Shown here: positions 17,745 through 26,671 of the stretch, in pieces
Position numbering within the stretch: the stretch's first letter is position 1
How the letters are laid out: every line of letters begins with the position of its first letter
The notes under the pieces: model-generated
What the model saw: only the letters and a program-made list of their open reading frames with translations
Databases searched by the model: none
What the model was told of the DNA's origin: nothing
Made by a program: the position numbers and the translations under genes
Assembly: GCA_944384505.1 (NCBI GenBank)
Contig: CALWTQ010000004.1
Span: 1 to 64,000 of the forward strand
DNA length: 64,000 bases
Source: an uncultured Mediterraneibacter sp.
GTDB taxonomy: Bacteria > Bacillota > Clostridia > Lachnospirales > Lachnospiraceae
Direction: 5' to 3'

Positions 17745-18635
17745 GTGGTTATTATTAATAAGAAACAGCTTGCCAAAATATACCCCATGTGGCTGGGACT
17801 TCCGGCAGGACTGGTATACACGGTCTTTTTCATTGTTCCAATTGTAACGGCGCTGTTCTATTCCTTTACGGATTGGAATATGGATCGTTTTGACAGCCCC
17901 AAATTTGTAGGAATGGCAAATATTGTTAATCTTTTTCAAGATGAGATATTCCTCAGGTCTTTGTGGAATACGGTTTTGTTTGCCTTTAGTACAACTATAT
18001 TAAAAACGGCAGCCGGGCTTCTCCTCGCGCTGCTTGTTGTTAAGAAATTTCGTGGAAACAGTATATTCCGTACACTATTTTACCTTCCGTGCGTATTAAG
18101 CTGTATGATAGTAGGACTGCTCTTTACAGGTATACTTAAGCAGGATGGTTTGATCAATAACTTTTTAACAGCAATCGGCCAGGCAGATCTGGCCAGAGAC
18201 TGGCTGGGAAGTTACGGAACGGCGATGCTCTGGATTATTATTATCGAAGTATGGATGTGGGCCGGTTTTACAATGTTTCTGTTTATATCAGGGCTGCAGG
18301 CAATTTCGCGGGAATATTATGAAAGCGCTGAGATAGACGGGGCTTCATCCTGGAAAAAGTTTACAAAAATTACCCTTCCGCTTTTAGCGCCTTCCTTTAC
18401 TGTGGTTATAACATTTAATATTACCGGAGGGCTGAAAGTGTTTGATCTTGTATATTCCTTAACAGGCGGCGGCCCCGGATTTGACACGCAGGTGCTGAGT
18501 ACATATACTTATCGGGCATTTGGAATGGGCCTGCTCGGAAAATCCAGTGCAAGCGCGCTGATACTGTCCGTATTTATTGTCGGGGTAACATTTCTGTTAA
18601 ATAAATTTCTCCGGTCAAGGGAGGTAGATGTCTGA
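17745..18635 (+). CDS. Sugar ABC transporter permease, MalF type
   Basis: Membrane subunit of 296 residues with six apparent helices and EAA loop ESAEIDGASSWKKFTKITLP. The start is unclear. No ATG exists near the N-terminus. GTG 17745 is the usual call, but it lies inside the only good ribosome site (AGAGGTGG at 17741-17748). Translation might instead begin at an ATT codon at 17751 or 17754, which sits at the proper distance. Homologous permeases start close to the KKQLAKIYP segment, so either choice changes only two or three residues. Confidence 0.88.
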   Translation: MVIINKKQLAKIYPMWLGLPAGLVYTVFFIVPIVTALFYSFTDWNMDRFDSPKFVGMANIVNLFQDEIFLRSLWNTVLFAFSTTILKTAAGLLLALLVVKKFRGNSIFRTLFYLPCVLSCMIVGLLFTGILKQDGLINNFLTAIGQADLARDWLGSYGTAMLWIIIIEVWMWAGFTMFLFISGLQAISREYYESAEIDGASSWKKFTKITLPLLAPSFTVVITFNITGGLKVFDLVYSLTGGGPGFDTQVLSTYTYRAFGMGLLGKSSASALILSVFIVGVTFLLNKFLRSREVDV

Positions 18636-19462
18636 TGAAAATAACACGTAAGAAAGCTGGAACGGTCATAACAGTACTGATTCTGCTGGTGATTTCAAGT
18701 GTGTATATTGTACCTATTCTGATGATGGTACTGGGCTCGTTTAAAACTCAGGGCGAGGCGCTTCATATGGATCTTACACTGCCGTCCAGTCTCCAGATTG
18801 AAAACTATCAGCATGTAATTGAGACGGGAGGTATTCTCAGGGGGTACACGAACAGCCTTATTATCACAGTTTCGGCCGTTGCGATAATTATTATTTCCGG
18901 CTCCATGACAGGAATCATTATTTCCAGGAGAGGAGACAGAAAGGGCAGGGGATTATACTACTATTTCGTCTTCGGACTTACAGCTACAATGCAGATAGTA
19001 ACGACATATGCGTTAATCCTGAAATTAAATCTATATGGAACATATATCAGTGTGATTTTCGTGCTGGCGGCAATCAATCTGCCTTTTGCAGTGATAACTT
19101 TTTCCAGCTATGTAAAAGGGATACCAAGAGAAATTGACGAAGCTGCAATTATGGACGGATGCAACTGCTTCCAGCTTATCTTCAGGGTACTGCTTCCGAT
19201 TATGAAGCCTATTACGATTACAAATCTGATTATTGCGGCTATTGGCATCTGGAATAATTTCCAGGTTCCCCTTTATCTTATGAGCAGTTCCGCGAGGACG
19301 ACAATACCGATGATGATTTTCAACTTTTACGGGCTGTATTCGAGAGACTGGAATTATGTGTTTGCGGCTCTTGTAATCACTGTGCTGCCGGTGGTAATCC
19401 TCTATCTGTGCCTGCAGAAATATATTGTGGAGGGAATGACGTCAGGAGCGGTAAAAGGATAG
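18635..19462 (+). CDS. Sugar ABC transporter permease, MalG type
   Basis: Second membrane subunit, 275 residues, with EAA loop DEAAIMDGCNCFQLIFRVLLP and C-terminus YIVEGMTSGAVKG. Its ATG shares one base with the MalF-type stop, and GGGAGG precedes it. The two subunits should be made together. Confidence 0.92.
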   Translation: MKITRKKAGTVITVLILLVISSVYIVPILMMVLGSFKTQGEALHMDLTLPSSLQIENYQHVIETGGILRGYTNSLIITVSAVAIIIISGSMTGIIISRRGDRKGRGLYYYFVFGLTATMQIVTTYALILKLNLYGTYISVIFVLAAINLPFAVITFSSYVKGIPREIDEAAIMDGCNCFQLIFRVLLPIMKPITITNLIIAAIGIWNNFQVPLYLMSSSARTTIPMMIFNFYGLYSRDWNYVFAALVITVLPVVILYLCLQKYIVEGMTSGAVKG

Positions 19463-19516
19463 AAAAACTTTTTATTTTTATGGTGATAAGGTATGATATA
19501 AAAGGAGGAACAATGC

Positions 19517-21283
19517 ATGAGAAAGATGAAATATCAGACAAAATTCCTTTTATATCATACAGGAATTATGGTGCTCCTTATCATCGGGATTGTAGGCTGG
19601 TTCTACGGAGTTGTAGTTGATGAGATGCACAGCAGAGAAAGCAGCGATTTCAGAATCATAACAGAGAAAACAGCAACTCAGCTCGACACACTTTATTATG
19701 AGATGGACAGAACGGCTCTTCAGATTGCGGCAAACCCGGAAGTTGTAGAAGCCTTTCAGGCACTGCCGGTAAAGGAAGACGGGAACTATTTTACCAGTCA
19801 TCCGATAGAGCAGAACCGGCTGAAAAAACTTCTGGAGTCTTACAATTTCAAAAGTGACGGACATGCAAGGATCTGTCTGTATAACATGTACGATGATTTT
19901 GTATGCACCGCGAACCGCGCGATTACTGACGCCGGAATTGCTTATTTTTTTCAAAGTGAGGATTATACGGAAGTAGAGAGATACTTTTCGGGAGAGAATA
20001 CGTTCATATATCACAGGCAGCCGGTGACAGATATTCTGGCATATGGCGAACGCCGGGAATCAAAATATTTTTCGATTGTGCGGGAGATAAAAGATTATTT
20101 CTCCACCAGCTCCAGCTGGGGATACATAGAAGTGCAGGAATCAACGGAAAAGATCGATGAGATCTTCAGTGATCTGGGAGATGAAGTGAAGATCGAGCTT
20201 TTAGACCAGACCGGACAAACGTTTTATGAGCTGAATTCCGGGAAGAGTGATTGGAATGATTCGGACGTTAATATAGTAAGCATATCCCTTGAAAATGCGC
20301 CATATCAGATTGTATTTTATAAAAATCCTGCGGAATTCCAAAAATCGGTAAGCCAGTTTTATTTTGCACTTGCGATTGTGGTGGCGGTTGTATTTGCAAT
20401 GGCTGTTTTTCTGGAGAGGATTCTTGCAAGGCACCTGTCAAAACCGCTTATTGATCTTGACCGTTCTCTGAAGTCAGTTACAGTGGATAATCTGCATGTA
20501 GATATAGCAGAGGAAGATTCAGAAGACATAGTGATACGCCTGGAAGATTCATTTAACTCTATGCTAAAGCAGTTGAATGACAGTATAAATAAGCAGGCCA
20601 TGGCAAAAATGAACGAGATTAAATCGCAGTTTTTTGCTCTTCAGTCTCAGATGAATCCACATTTTCTGCACAATATTCTTGCGATTGTTTCTATGGAATC
20701 ACAGCTGGGAAGAACTGATAAAATCCCGGATATCTGCAGAAGGTTAGGAAAAATTCTGAGATATAACGCTGAGATGGGAGACGGGCACAGTACGATAGCA
20801 ATGGAGTGCGAGGTCGCTTCTGATTATATGGAGCTGATGAAGATCCGGTATGAGGAAGCATTTGAATATCACGTTCATATGGAGAAGGGTGCAGAGCGTG
20901 TAATAATTCCTAAATTGATTATACAGCCGTTGTGTGAAAATTGTTTCCAGCACGGCCTGAGGTATGTTGACCATGTCTGGAAAATAGAGATCCGTGCCTG
21001 GACTGAAAAAGAGAAATGGTTTGTCTCAGTCAGGGATAATGGAAACGGCTTTTCTGATGAATTTCTTCAGGAATTTGAGAAGAACAAAATATCCTGGTGT
21101 GACGGAGAGGTCAGGGATGTGCTGGAAAACCTGACCATAGGCGGATTATGCATACCTAACATCTATACGAGGATGAAGATAGATTATGGAGAAGACTTCT
21201 GTTTTAAATTATTTAACGATAATGGCGCTGTAATAGTACTTGGGGGCAGAATAGATGATAAAAGTTCTGGTGGCGGAGGATGA
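19517..21283 (+). CDS. YesM-type sensor histidine kinase (second locus)
   Basis: Membrane kinase of 588 residues: helix near 8-30, extracytoplasmic sensor to about 278, second helix near 280-300, HAMP linker, then the kinase core with His382 in QMNPHFLHNIL. ATP-site blocks are QPLCENCFQHG and VRDNGNGFSDE. ATG 19517 follows AAAAGGAGG. Unlike the first locus, the kinase and regulator lie after the permeases and before the hydrolase gene. It overlaps the regulator by 29 bp. Confidence 0.9.
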   Translation: MRKMKYQTKFLLYHTGIMVLLIIGIVGWFYGVVVDEMHSRESSDFRIITEKTATQLDTLYYEMDRTALQIAANPEVVEAFQALPVKEDGNYFTSHPIEQNRLKKLLESYNFKSDGHARICLYNMYDDFVCTANRAITDAGIAYFFQSEDYTEVERYFSGENTFIYHRQPVTDILAYGERRESKYFSIVREIKDYFSTSSSWGYIEVQESTEKIDEIFSDLGDEVKIELLDQTGQTFYELNSGKSDWNDSDVNIVSISLENAPYQIVFYKNPAEFQKSVSQFYFALAIVVAVVFAMAVFLERILARHLSKPLIDLDRSLKSVTVDNLHVDIAEEDSEDIVIRLEDSFNSMLKQLNDSINKQAMAKMNEIKSQFFALQSQMNPHFLHNILAIVSMESQLGRTDKIPDICRRLGKILRYNAEMGDGHSTIAMECEVASDYMELMKIRYEEAFEYHVHMEKGAERVIIPKLIIQPLCENCFQHGLRYVDHVWKIEIRAWTEKEKWFVSVRDNGNGFSDEFLQEFEKNKISWCDGEVRDVLENLTIGGLCIPNIYTRMKIDYGEDFCFKLFNDNGAVIVLGGRIDDKSSGGGG

Positions 21284-22754
21284 AAAGCCTCTGTTAAGAG
21301 GAATAAAAAAATTAGTCGAAGAAATAGATCCAAGGTTTACTGTAACAAAATGTGCTGTAAACGGGAAAGAAGCGATAGAGTACCTGTCGGCCAATCCGGT
21401 GGATGTTGTATTTACAGATATCAATATGCCGCTTGTGGATGGCCTGTCTCTTATGGAATATCTGGCCGGTGAACACCCGGAAACAGTGATCGTCGTGATC
21501 AGCGGGTATAATGACTTTGAATATGCCCAGAAAGCGATCCGGTCTGGCGCAAAAGAATATCTGCTAAAGCCAATTGTAAAAGACGAGCTGGCAGCTATCT
21601 TGAAGCGCATTTCAGAATCTTTTGAAAGCAGTAAACTTGATATGGAGAAAAACCGGCTGCAGAATGCAGTTTATCTTGGAAAACAGGAAAATCTGCAGGA
21701 AGAAAAGGTTCAGATTGCGTACGCCTGTGCAGGGCCGTTTATTAAGGAGGGCCTTGAGGAGAGCGTTGCAGAGTGTGATTTCTGGAAAGGCATCGATGTT
21801 GAACGGGCGGTTTCCGACATGATTCCCGGTGATCTGCATATATACTGCTTTGAAAAATATCAGGCCAATGAACGTATCATTTTGCTTGTTATGAATGAAG
21901 AAATTAACATGCAGGATTTTTCGGAGCGATTCGTCGCGGCTATGGAACAGAGAAATATTCCCGTAACAGCTGCGTATCATCAGCCGAGGATTGGCCTTAG
22001 AGAGATTTCATCTGTAAGCAGATCGCTCAGAAGATGCATACAGAAGAATATTATCATTGGAAGGGGAAGCGTTTGGTGTGTTCAGGAAGATGAAGAGAGA
22101 GACAGGCGGCGAAGAGAGGTAAGAAGCCTGAATCTGTCAACTCAGGGAACGGCGGGAAAAAGTCCTGAACTCGCGCTAAAACAATTTGATTCGTTTATCG
22201 GGGATGGAACTGTCAGACAGGAAGACTGCCGAAGATGGTTAGTTACATTGCTTCGCCGCTTTATGCCGGAATACAGCGATGATAATAGCGGAGAGATAGA
22301 AGAAATGACAGCAAACCTGTTTCTTTATTCAGCGGATACAGGGAAGCTGAGCCAAAATCTCAGGCGGATGCTGGACGAAAAACAGCTTTATAAAAAAGAA
22401 AACACAACTGCGGATATTATGGGGGAAATGGAGGATTATATCAGAAACCATATGACAGAGACTGTCACGGCAACGGATTTGGCGGAAAAATTCGGGCTTG
22501 TTGCGCCGTATCTCAGTAAACTGTTTAAAGAATACAGCGGATATACACCTGCGCAGTATCTCCAGAAGATACGGCTTGACCAGGCGAAAAAACTGCTGGA
22601 GTCCGGACAGAACTTCCTTGCCAAAGATGTGGCGGAAATGGTCGGTTATCCTAACCCGCTGTATTTCTCAAAGGTATTTAAGAAAAATGTTGGCGTCTAT
22701 CCTTCAGAATATCGGAAAAAATGCAGGAAGGGGGAGAAGGAGAATGAAGTTTGA
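21255..22754 (+). CDS. YesN-type response regulator with AraC output domain (second locus)
   Basis: Transcription regulator of 499 residues. The receiver domain has acidic residues at 8-9, phospho-acceptor Asp55 in VFTDINMP and LLKPI. The C-terminal AraC-type domain reads LAEKFGLVAPYLSKLFKEYSG and later VGYPNPLYFSKVFKKNVGVYP. The start lies 29 bp inside the kinase gene, and its end overlaps the GH20 gene by 11 bp, so the three are probably translationally coupled. Likely target: the operon starting at 16348. Confidence 0.92.
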   Translation: MIKVLVAEDEKPLLRGIKKLVEEIDPRFTVTKCAVNGKEAIEYLSANPVDVVFTDINMPLVDGLSLMEYLAGEHPETVIVVISGYNDFEYAQKAIRSGAKEYLLKPIVKDELAAILKRISESFESSKLDMEKNRLQNAVYLGKQENLQEEKVQIAYACAGPFIKEGLEESVAECDFWKGIDVERAVSDMIPGDLHIYCFEKYQANERIILLVMNEEINMQDFSERFVAAMEQRNIPVTAAYHQPRIGLREISSVSRSLRRCIQKNIIIGRGSVWCVQEDEERDRRRREVRSLNLSTQGTAGKSPELALKQFDSFIGDGTVRQEDCRRWLVTLLRRFMPEYSDDNSGEIEEMTANLFLYSADTGKLSQNLRRMLDEKQLYKKENTTADIMGEMEDYIRNHMTETVTATDLAEKFGLVAPYLSKLFKEYSGYTPAQYLQKIRLDQAKKLLESGQNFLAKDVAEMVGYPNPLYFSKVFKKNVGVYPSEYRKKCRKGEKENEV

Positions 22755-24651
22755 TTTAAGTGGAATTGACCGGGCGATGGCGGAATCTGCATCTGAGTTG
22801 CTGGTCATGACGGGAAATCCGGACAGGGAGGACGGCGTTCATATTGAATGTCGGTGCAATGCTGCGGCAGAGCGTCTGACAGTTGAATATAACGCCGGCA
22901 GCCTGGTGATCAGGGGAAGAGAAAAAGTGCATTTTTACAGGGGGCTGACATTATTCCTGGCAGAACTTATGGAGCAGGGGGATAATTGTACAGGATTTTC
23001 GAAAGAAGAACAGCTCTCTTTTGGAGAGACGGGGCTTATGCTGGACTGTTCAAGAAATGGCACCGCCAATATTCCGTTCTTAAAGAAAATGATCCGGTTC
23101 TGCGCGTCCTGCGGATTAAACCAGCTGTACCTGTATATGGAAGATACATATGAGATGCCTGAAAATCCATATTTTGGAGCTTACCGTGGGAGATACGGGC
23201 GCAGTGAGCTTGAAGAAATTGACAGGTATGGGCAGAACTTTGGCGTAGAAATTATACCGGCGATACAGACTCTTGCGCATATGCATACCTTCCTCCGCTG
23301 GCCCGCGGCGCAGAAGTTAAAGGACACCGATGATATCCTGATGACCGGCAGTCCGGACACAGAAGCCTTTGTAAAGTCCATGATCAGGAACGCCACGATG
23401 CCTTTTTCTACCAGAAAGATTCACGTGGGAATGGATGAAGCGGATATGCTTGGACTGGGAAGGTATTTAAGGGTTCATGGATATGAAGACCGCTATCAGA
23501 TTATGACAAAGCATTTAAAATCAGTATGCAGGATCTGTAAAGAGCTTGGGCTTCAGCCAATGCTGTGGAGCGATATGTTTTTCCGGCTGAAATCACCGGC
23601 AGGGGACTATTATGACCTGCCGGAAGATACGGCCTTTGACGAGATCCTTCCGCTGCCGGAAGAGGTGGAACTTGTATATTGGGATTACTATCACCATGAT
23701 CAGAACCTGTATGAGAAAAATATACGTCTGCATCATAAAATTACAAAGCAGGTCAGATTCGCGGCAGGCGGATGGACCTGGAACGGAATCGCTCCAAATT
23801 ACAGTAAGGCTGAAAAGACAATCGCAGAGGGCATCAGTGCGTGCCGGAAGCAGGGGATTGATAAGGTATTCTGTACATTCTGGTTTGACAACGGGACAGA
23901 GACTCCGGTGCAGACCGCGTTTTATTCCGCTGCTTATTTCGCACAGCAGTGCTACGGAGGGACGGGGGCAGAGACGGATAGAATACTGCGGGCGCTGACG
24001 GGAGCAGGAACAGCGCAGTATCAGTTATTAGATCTGTTTGACAATGTGGAGGGAACCTCGCCGGAGAACGAAAATGCCGATAACCCGTCAAAATACGTCC
24101 TGTATCAGGATGCTTTGCTGGGATTATTCGATGCGCAGATCGCAGATTCACATCTTCCGCAGCATTACAGCAAGCTGGCCGGGAAGCTGCAAAGCCAGGG
24201 GGACGCAATAGAAAATGAAGACACGCGGAGGCTTTTTGCCTACTACCATACTTTAGCAGAGGTTTTGTCCGTGAAGGCAGAGCTGGGCCTGGAGATCAGC
24301 CGGGCTTACAAGAACAATGATAAGGAAAATATGCGGCTTCTCTGTGAGAAAGTGAGTGCATGTGCAGAAAAAGCAGAAATGCTCCGTGAACTGCGTGAGC
24401 AAATATGGTTTTATGAATGCAGGCCTTTCGGCTATGAAGTGCTGGACATCAGGCTGGGGGCAATATCAGTCCGGCTGCGCAGTGCAAGAAAACGCATGGA
24501 ATCCTGGATCGCCGGACGTGCCGGGCGTCTGGAAGAACTGGAAGAACCCCGGCTTTTATATTCAGAGGATAAAGATAATCCTGCGCACAGCCAATGCGCC
24601 GCGGGCTTTTGGGAGAATATCGTGAGTGCGGGCAATGTGTCGGGGATATAG
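22744..24651 (+). CDS. GH20 family beta-N-acetylhexosaminidase
   Basis: Predicted cytoplasmic exo-hexosaminidase of 635 residues. An N-terminal small domain is followed by the TIM barrel starting near ETGLMLDCSRNG. The catalytic pair is Asp231-Glu232 in HVGMDEAD, matching the GH20 HxGxDE signature. The C-terminal half is helical. No signal peptide or anchor is present, so it should act on imported oligosaccharides. ATG 22744 follows GGGGGAGAAGGAG and overlaps the regulator stop. A longer frame from 22498 lies in the regulator gene and is rejected. GlcNAc or GalNAc specificity is not readable. Confidence 0.88.
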   Translation: MKFDLSGIDRAMAESASELLVMTGNPDREDGVHIECRCNAAAERLTVEYNAGSLVIRGREKVHFYRGLTLFLAELMEQGDNCTGFSKEEQLSFGETGLMLDCSRNGTANIPFLKKMIRFCASCGLNQLYLYMEDTYEMPENPYFGAYRGRYGRSELEEIDRYGQNFGVEIIPAIQTLAHMHTFLRWPAAQKLKDTDDILMTGSPDTEAFVKSMIRNATMPFSTRKIHVGMDEADMLGLGRYLRVHGYEDRYQIMTKHLKSVCRICKELGLQPMLWSDMFFRLKSPAGDYYDLPEDTAFDEILPLPEEVELVYWDYYHHDQNLYEKNIRLHHKITKQVRFAAGGWTWNGIAPNYSKAEKTIAEGISACRKQGIDKVFCTFWFDNGTETPVQTAFYSAAYFAQQCYGGTGAETDRILRALTGAGTAQYQLLDLFDNVEGTSPENENADNPSKYVLYQDALLGLFDAQIADSHLPQHYSKLAGKLQSQGDAIENEDTRRLFAYYHTLAEVLSVKAELGLEISRAYKNNDKENMRLLCEKVSACAEKAEMLRELREQIWFYECRPFGYEVLDIRLGAISVRLRSARKRMESWIAGRAGRLEELEEPRLLYSEDKDNPAHSQCAAGFWENIVSAGNVSGI

Positions 24652-24686
24652 CTGCCGGTTCTCTTGAAAGACAGGCGGGTTTATAG

Positions 24687-24935
24687 TATAAAACTAAGTC
24701 TGAAATCCCGGCAGCCGGAACGCCTGACGAGCCGGAAGAACCGTCAGAACCGATTGAACCGGGCAGACCGGCGGAAACACCGTCCGCATCAGAAGGCGCC
24801 AAGACGGACGGCACGGGCGCTCCGGGGACCGGCGGCAGTGCAGATGCTGCATGCTGGCTCGTATTACTGCTGATATCCGGCGCGGTTCTGGCAGGAGGTG
24901 TTCTTTACAGAAAAAAGAAAAAAGGTATCCAATAA
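24687..24935 (+). pseudogene. Orphan C-terminal tail of a lost surface protein
   Basis: An 82-codon open stretch begins right after a TAG (24684) and has no ATG, GTG or TTG. It encodes a Pro/Glu-rich linker (TPDEPEEPSEPIEPGRP), a Lys-Thr-Asp-Gly and Pro-Gly-Thr-Gly region, a hydrophobic helix (CWLVLLLISGAVLAGGVLY) and a basic end RKKKKGIQ. This is the layout of a wall-sorting or membrane anchor tail like those at the ends of the proteins at 38915 and 54558. It is in a different frame from the GH20 gene, which is cytoplasmic, so it is more likely the scar of a deleted surface-protein gene. The terminator of that gene is still in place. Confidence 0.7.
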
Positions 24936-24945
24936 AAAGAAAGAG

Positions 24946-24994
24946 AAAGAGACAGCCACTGACTTCCCTCCGGGGAATCGGTGGCTGTCTCTTT
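24946..24994 (+). terminator. Intrinsic terminator
   Basis: AAAGAGACAGCCAC at 24946-24959 pairs perfectly (14 bp) with GTGGCTGTCTCTTT at 24981-24994. It ends the GH20 operon or the lost surface gene and isolates murE from it. Confidence 0.85.
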
Positions 24995-25003
24995 CGGTTT
25001 GGG

Positions 25004-25060
25004 ACAAATCCCCCCTGTTTTCGGACGTTTTGCAAAAGAACGTTAGTGAACTTTATAGCC
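25004..25060 (+). repeat. Terminal fragment of the palindromic repeat family
   Basis: AAATCCCCCCTGTTTTCGG, GACGTTTTGCA and TTAGTGAACTTTATAG match the right end of the module at 43936-44272 in order and spacing. Only this end is present. A -10-like TATAAT at 25097-25102 follows and may serve murE, though no good -35 box was found. Confidence 0.75.
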
Positions 25061-25192
25061 GATAGTTTTTGCATCATAACCTCTCTTGTGTTATCCTATA
25101 ATGGTATGAGAAGATATGCCCGCAGGCGGTTTGGAAATGGATCTGCCGGCGGGCGTCAGAGGGAAAGGCAATATAGGCGAGGAGGAATCACC

Positions 25193-26659
25193 GTGAAATT
25201 AGAGAAACTGCTGGAGCGTCTGAAATATGACGTGGTTCAGGGGAGTGCTGATATCGAGGCCACGACCCTGATTAATGATTCGAGGAAAGTGGAGGAGGGC
25301 AGTGTCTTTGTCTGCATCAGCGGGGCAGTGTCCGATGGGCACAAATATATCCCGGACGTGGCGGAAAAGGGCGCGGCGGCTGTGATTGTGGAGCGCGATG
25401 TGGAAGCGCCGGAGGATCTGACTGTGATCCGCGTGGAGGATACCAGGTACGCGCTTGCGCTGATGTCGGCGGCGTATTTCGGTTATCCGGCGGAGAAGCT
25501 GAAAATTATCGGAATCACCGGGACAAAGGGGAAGACGACGACCACTTATATGATCCGCTCGATCCTGGAAGGAGTAGGACATAAGGTGGGGCTGATCGGA
25601 ACCATAGAGGCTATCATCGGAGATGAGAAGATCCCGGCTGCGAATACGACGCCGGAGTCGTTTACGATTCACCAGTATTTCGCAAAGATGGTGGAGGCGG
25701 GATGCGACAGTGTAGTGATGGAGGTGTCGTCCCAGGGACTGATGCTGCACCGCACTGCCGGGATTCCGTTTGAGATCGGGATATTTACTAATCTGGGGCG
25801 GGATCACATCGGCCCTAATGAGCACAAGGATTTTGACGACTATAAGCGGTGCAAGGCGATGCTGTTCAAGCAGTGCGGGCTTGGCATAGGAAATGTGGAT
25901 GACCAGTATTTTGATGATATTTTCCGCGACGCCTCCTGCCGGATCGAGACATTTGGCTTCTCAGAGAAAGCGGATCTGAGAGCAGAGAATGTAAAATTGG
26001 TGTCAAAGCCGGGATATTTGGGCGTGGCATACCATGTAGCCGGACTGATGGATTTTGACGTGGAGATTGATATACCGGGGAAATTCAGTGTATATAATTC
26101 TCTGACGGCGATTGCGGTATGCCGTCATTTTGGAGTGCCGGTGGAGAAGATCAAAGAGGCTTTGAAAAGGGCCAAGGTCAAAGGCCGTATCGAGATGGTC
26201 AAGGTATCGGATGAGTTTACTTTGATGATTGATTACGCGCATAATGCCATGAGTCTGGAGAGCCTGCTGACAACGCTGAAAGAGTACCATCCGAAACGCC
26301 TCGTATGTCTCTTCGGGTGCGGGGGAAACCGCTCAAAGGAGAGACGGTATGAGATGGGAGAGGTATCCGGACGTCTTGCGGATCTGACGATTATCACATC
26401 AGATAACCCCAGGTTTGAGGAGCCTCAGGATATCATCGATGATATTAAGACCGGGATCGGGAAAACAGACGGGAAATACGTGGAGATCTGCGATCGGAAA
26501 GAGGCGATTAAATACGCGATTGAGCACGGGCAGCCCGGAGATGTGATTGTCCTGGCAGGGAAAGGCCACGAGGACTATCAGGAGATCCGGGGCGTAAAGC
26601 ATCCCATGGACGAGAGAGTTCTGATTGCGGAAGTGCTTGAAGAGCTGAAAAGAGGGTAA
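25193..26659 (+). CDS. murE: UDP-N-acetylmuramoyl-tripeptide ligase MurE
   Basis: Cytoplasmic Mur ligase of 488 residues that adds the third amino acid to UDP-MurNAc-L-Ala-D-Glu during peptidoglycan precursor synthesis. The N-terminal UDP-binding domain is followed by the ATP loop GITGTKGKTTTTYM, the central domain with NTTPESF, and the C-terminal domain with SDNPRFEEP. The DNPR motif is the known signature for meso-diaminopimelate as substrate. GTG 25193 follows GAGGAGGAATC. An open extension back to 24851 crosses the terminator and repeat and is rejected. Confidence 0.95.
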   Translation: MKLEKLLERLKYDVVQGSADIEATTLINDSRKVEEGSVFVCISGAVSDGHKYIPDVAEKGAAAVIVERDVEAPEDLTVIRVEDTRYALALMSAAYFGYPAEKLKIIGITGTKGKTTTTYMIRSILEGVGHKVGLIGTIEAIIGDEKIPAANTTPESFTIHQYFAKMVEAGCDSVVMEVSSQGLMLHRTAGIPFEIGIFTNLGRDHIGPNEHKDFDDYKRCKAMLFKQCGLGIGNVDDQYFDDIFRDASCRIETFGFSEKADLRAENVKLVSKPGYLGVAYHVAGLMDFDVEIDIPGKFSVYNSLTAIAVCRHFGVPVEKIKEALKRAKVKGRIEMVKVSDEFTLMIDYAHNAMSLESLLTTLKEYHPKRLVCLFGCGGNRSKERRYEMGEVSGRLADLTIITSDNPRFEEPQDIIDDIKTGIGKTDGKYVEICDRKEAIKYAIEHGQPGDVIVLAGKGHEDYQEIRGVKHPMDERVLIAEVLEELKRG

Positions 26660-26671
26660 AAAGAAGATAAA

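Noticed and set aside
22744-24935. GH20 enzyme with a wall-anchor tail broken by a frameshift
   Set aside because: The enzyme has no signal peptide and ends normally, and the tail is in another frame after several stops, so a lost separate gene is more likely.
24851-25192. N-terminal extension of MurE
   Set aside because: The extension crosses a perfect terminator and a repeat fragment, and the strong ribosome site and GTG at 25193 match the family start.
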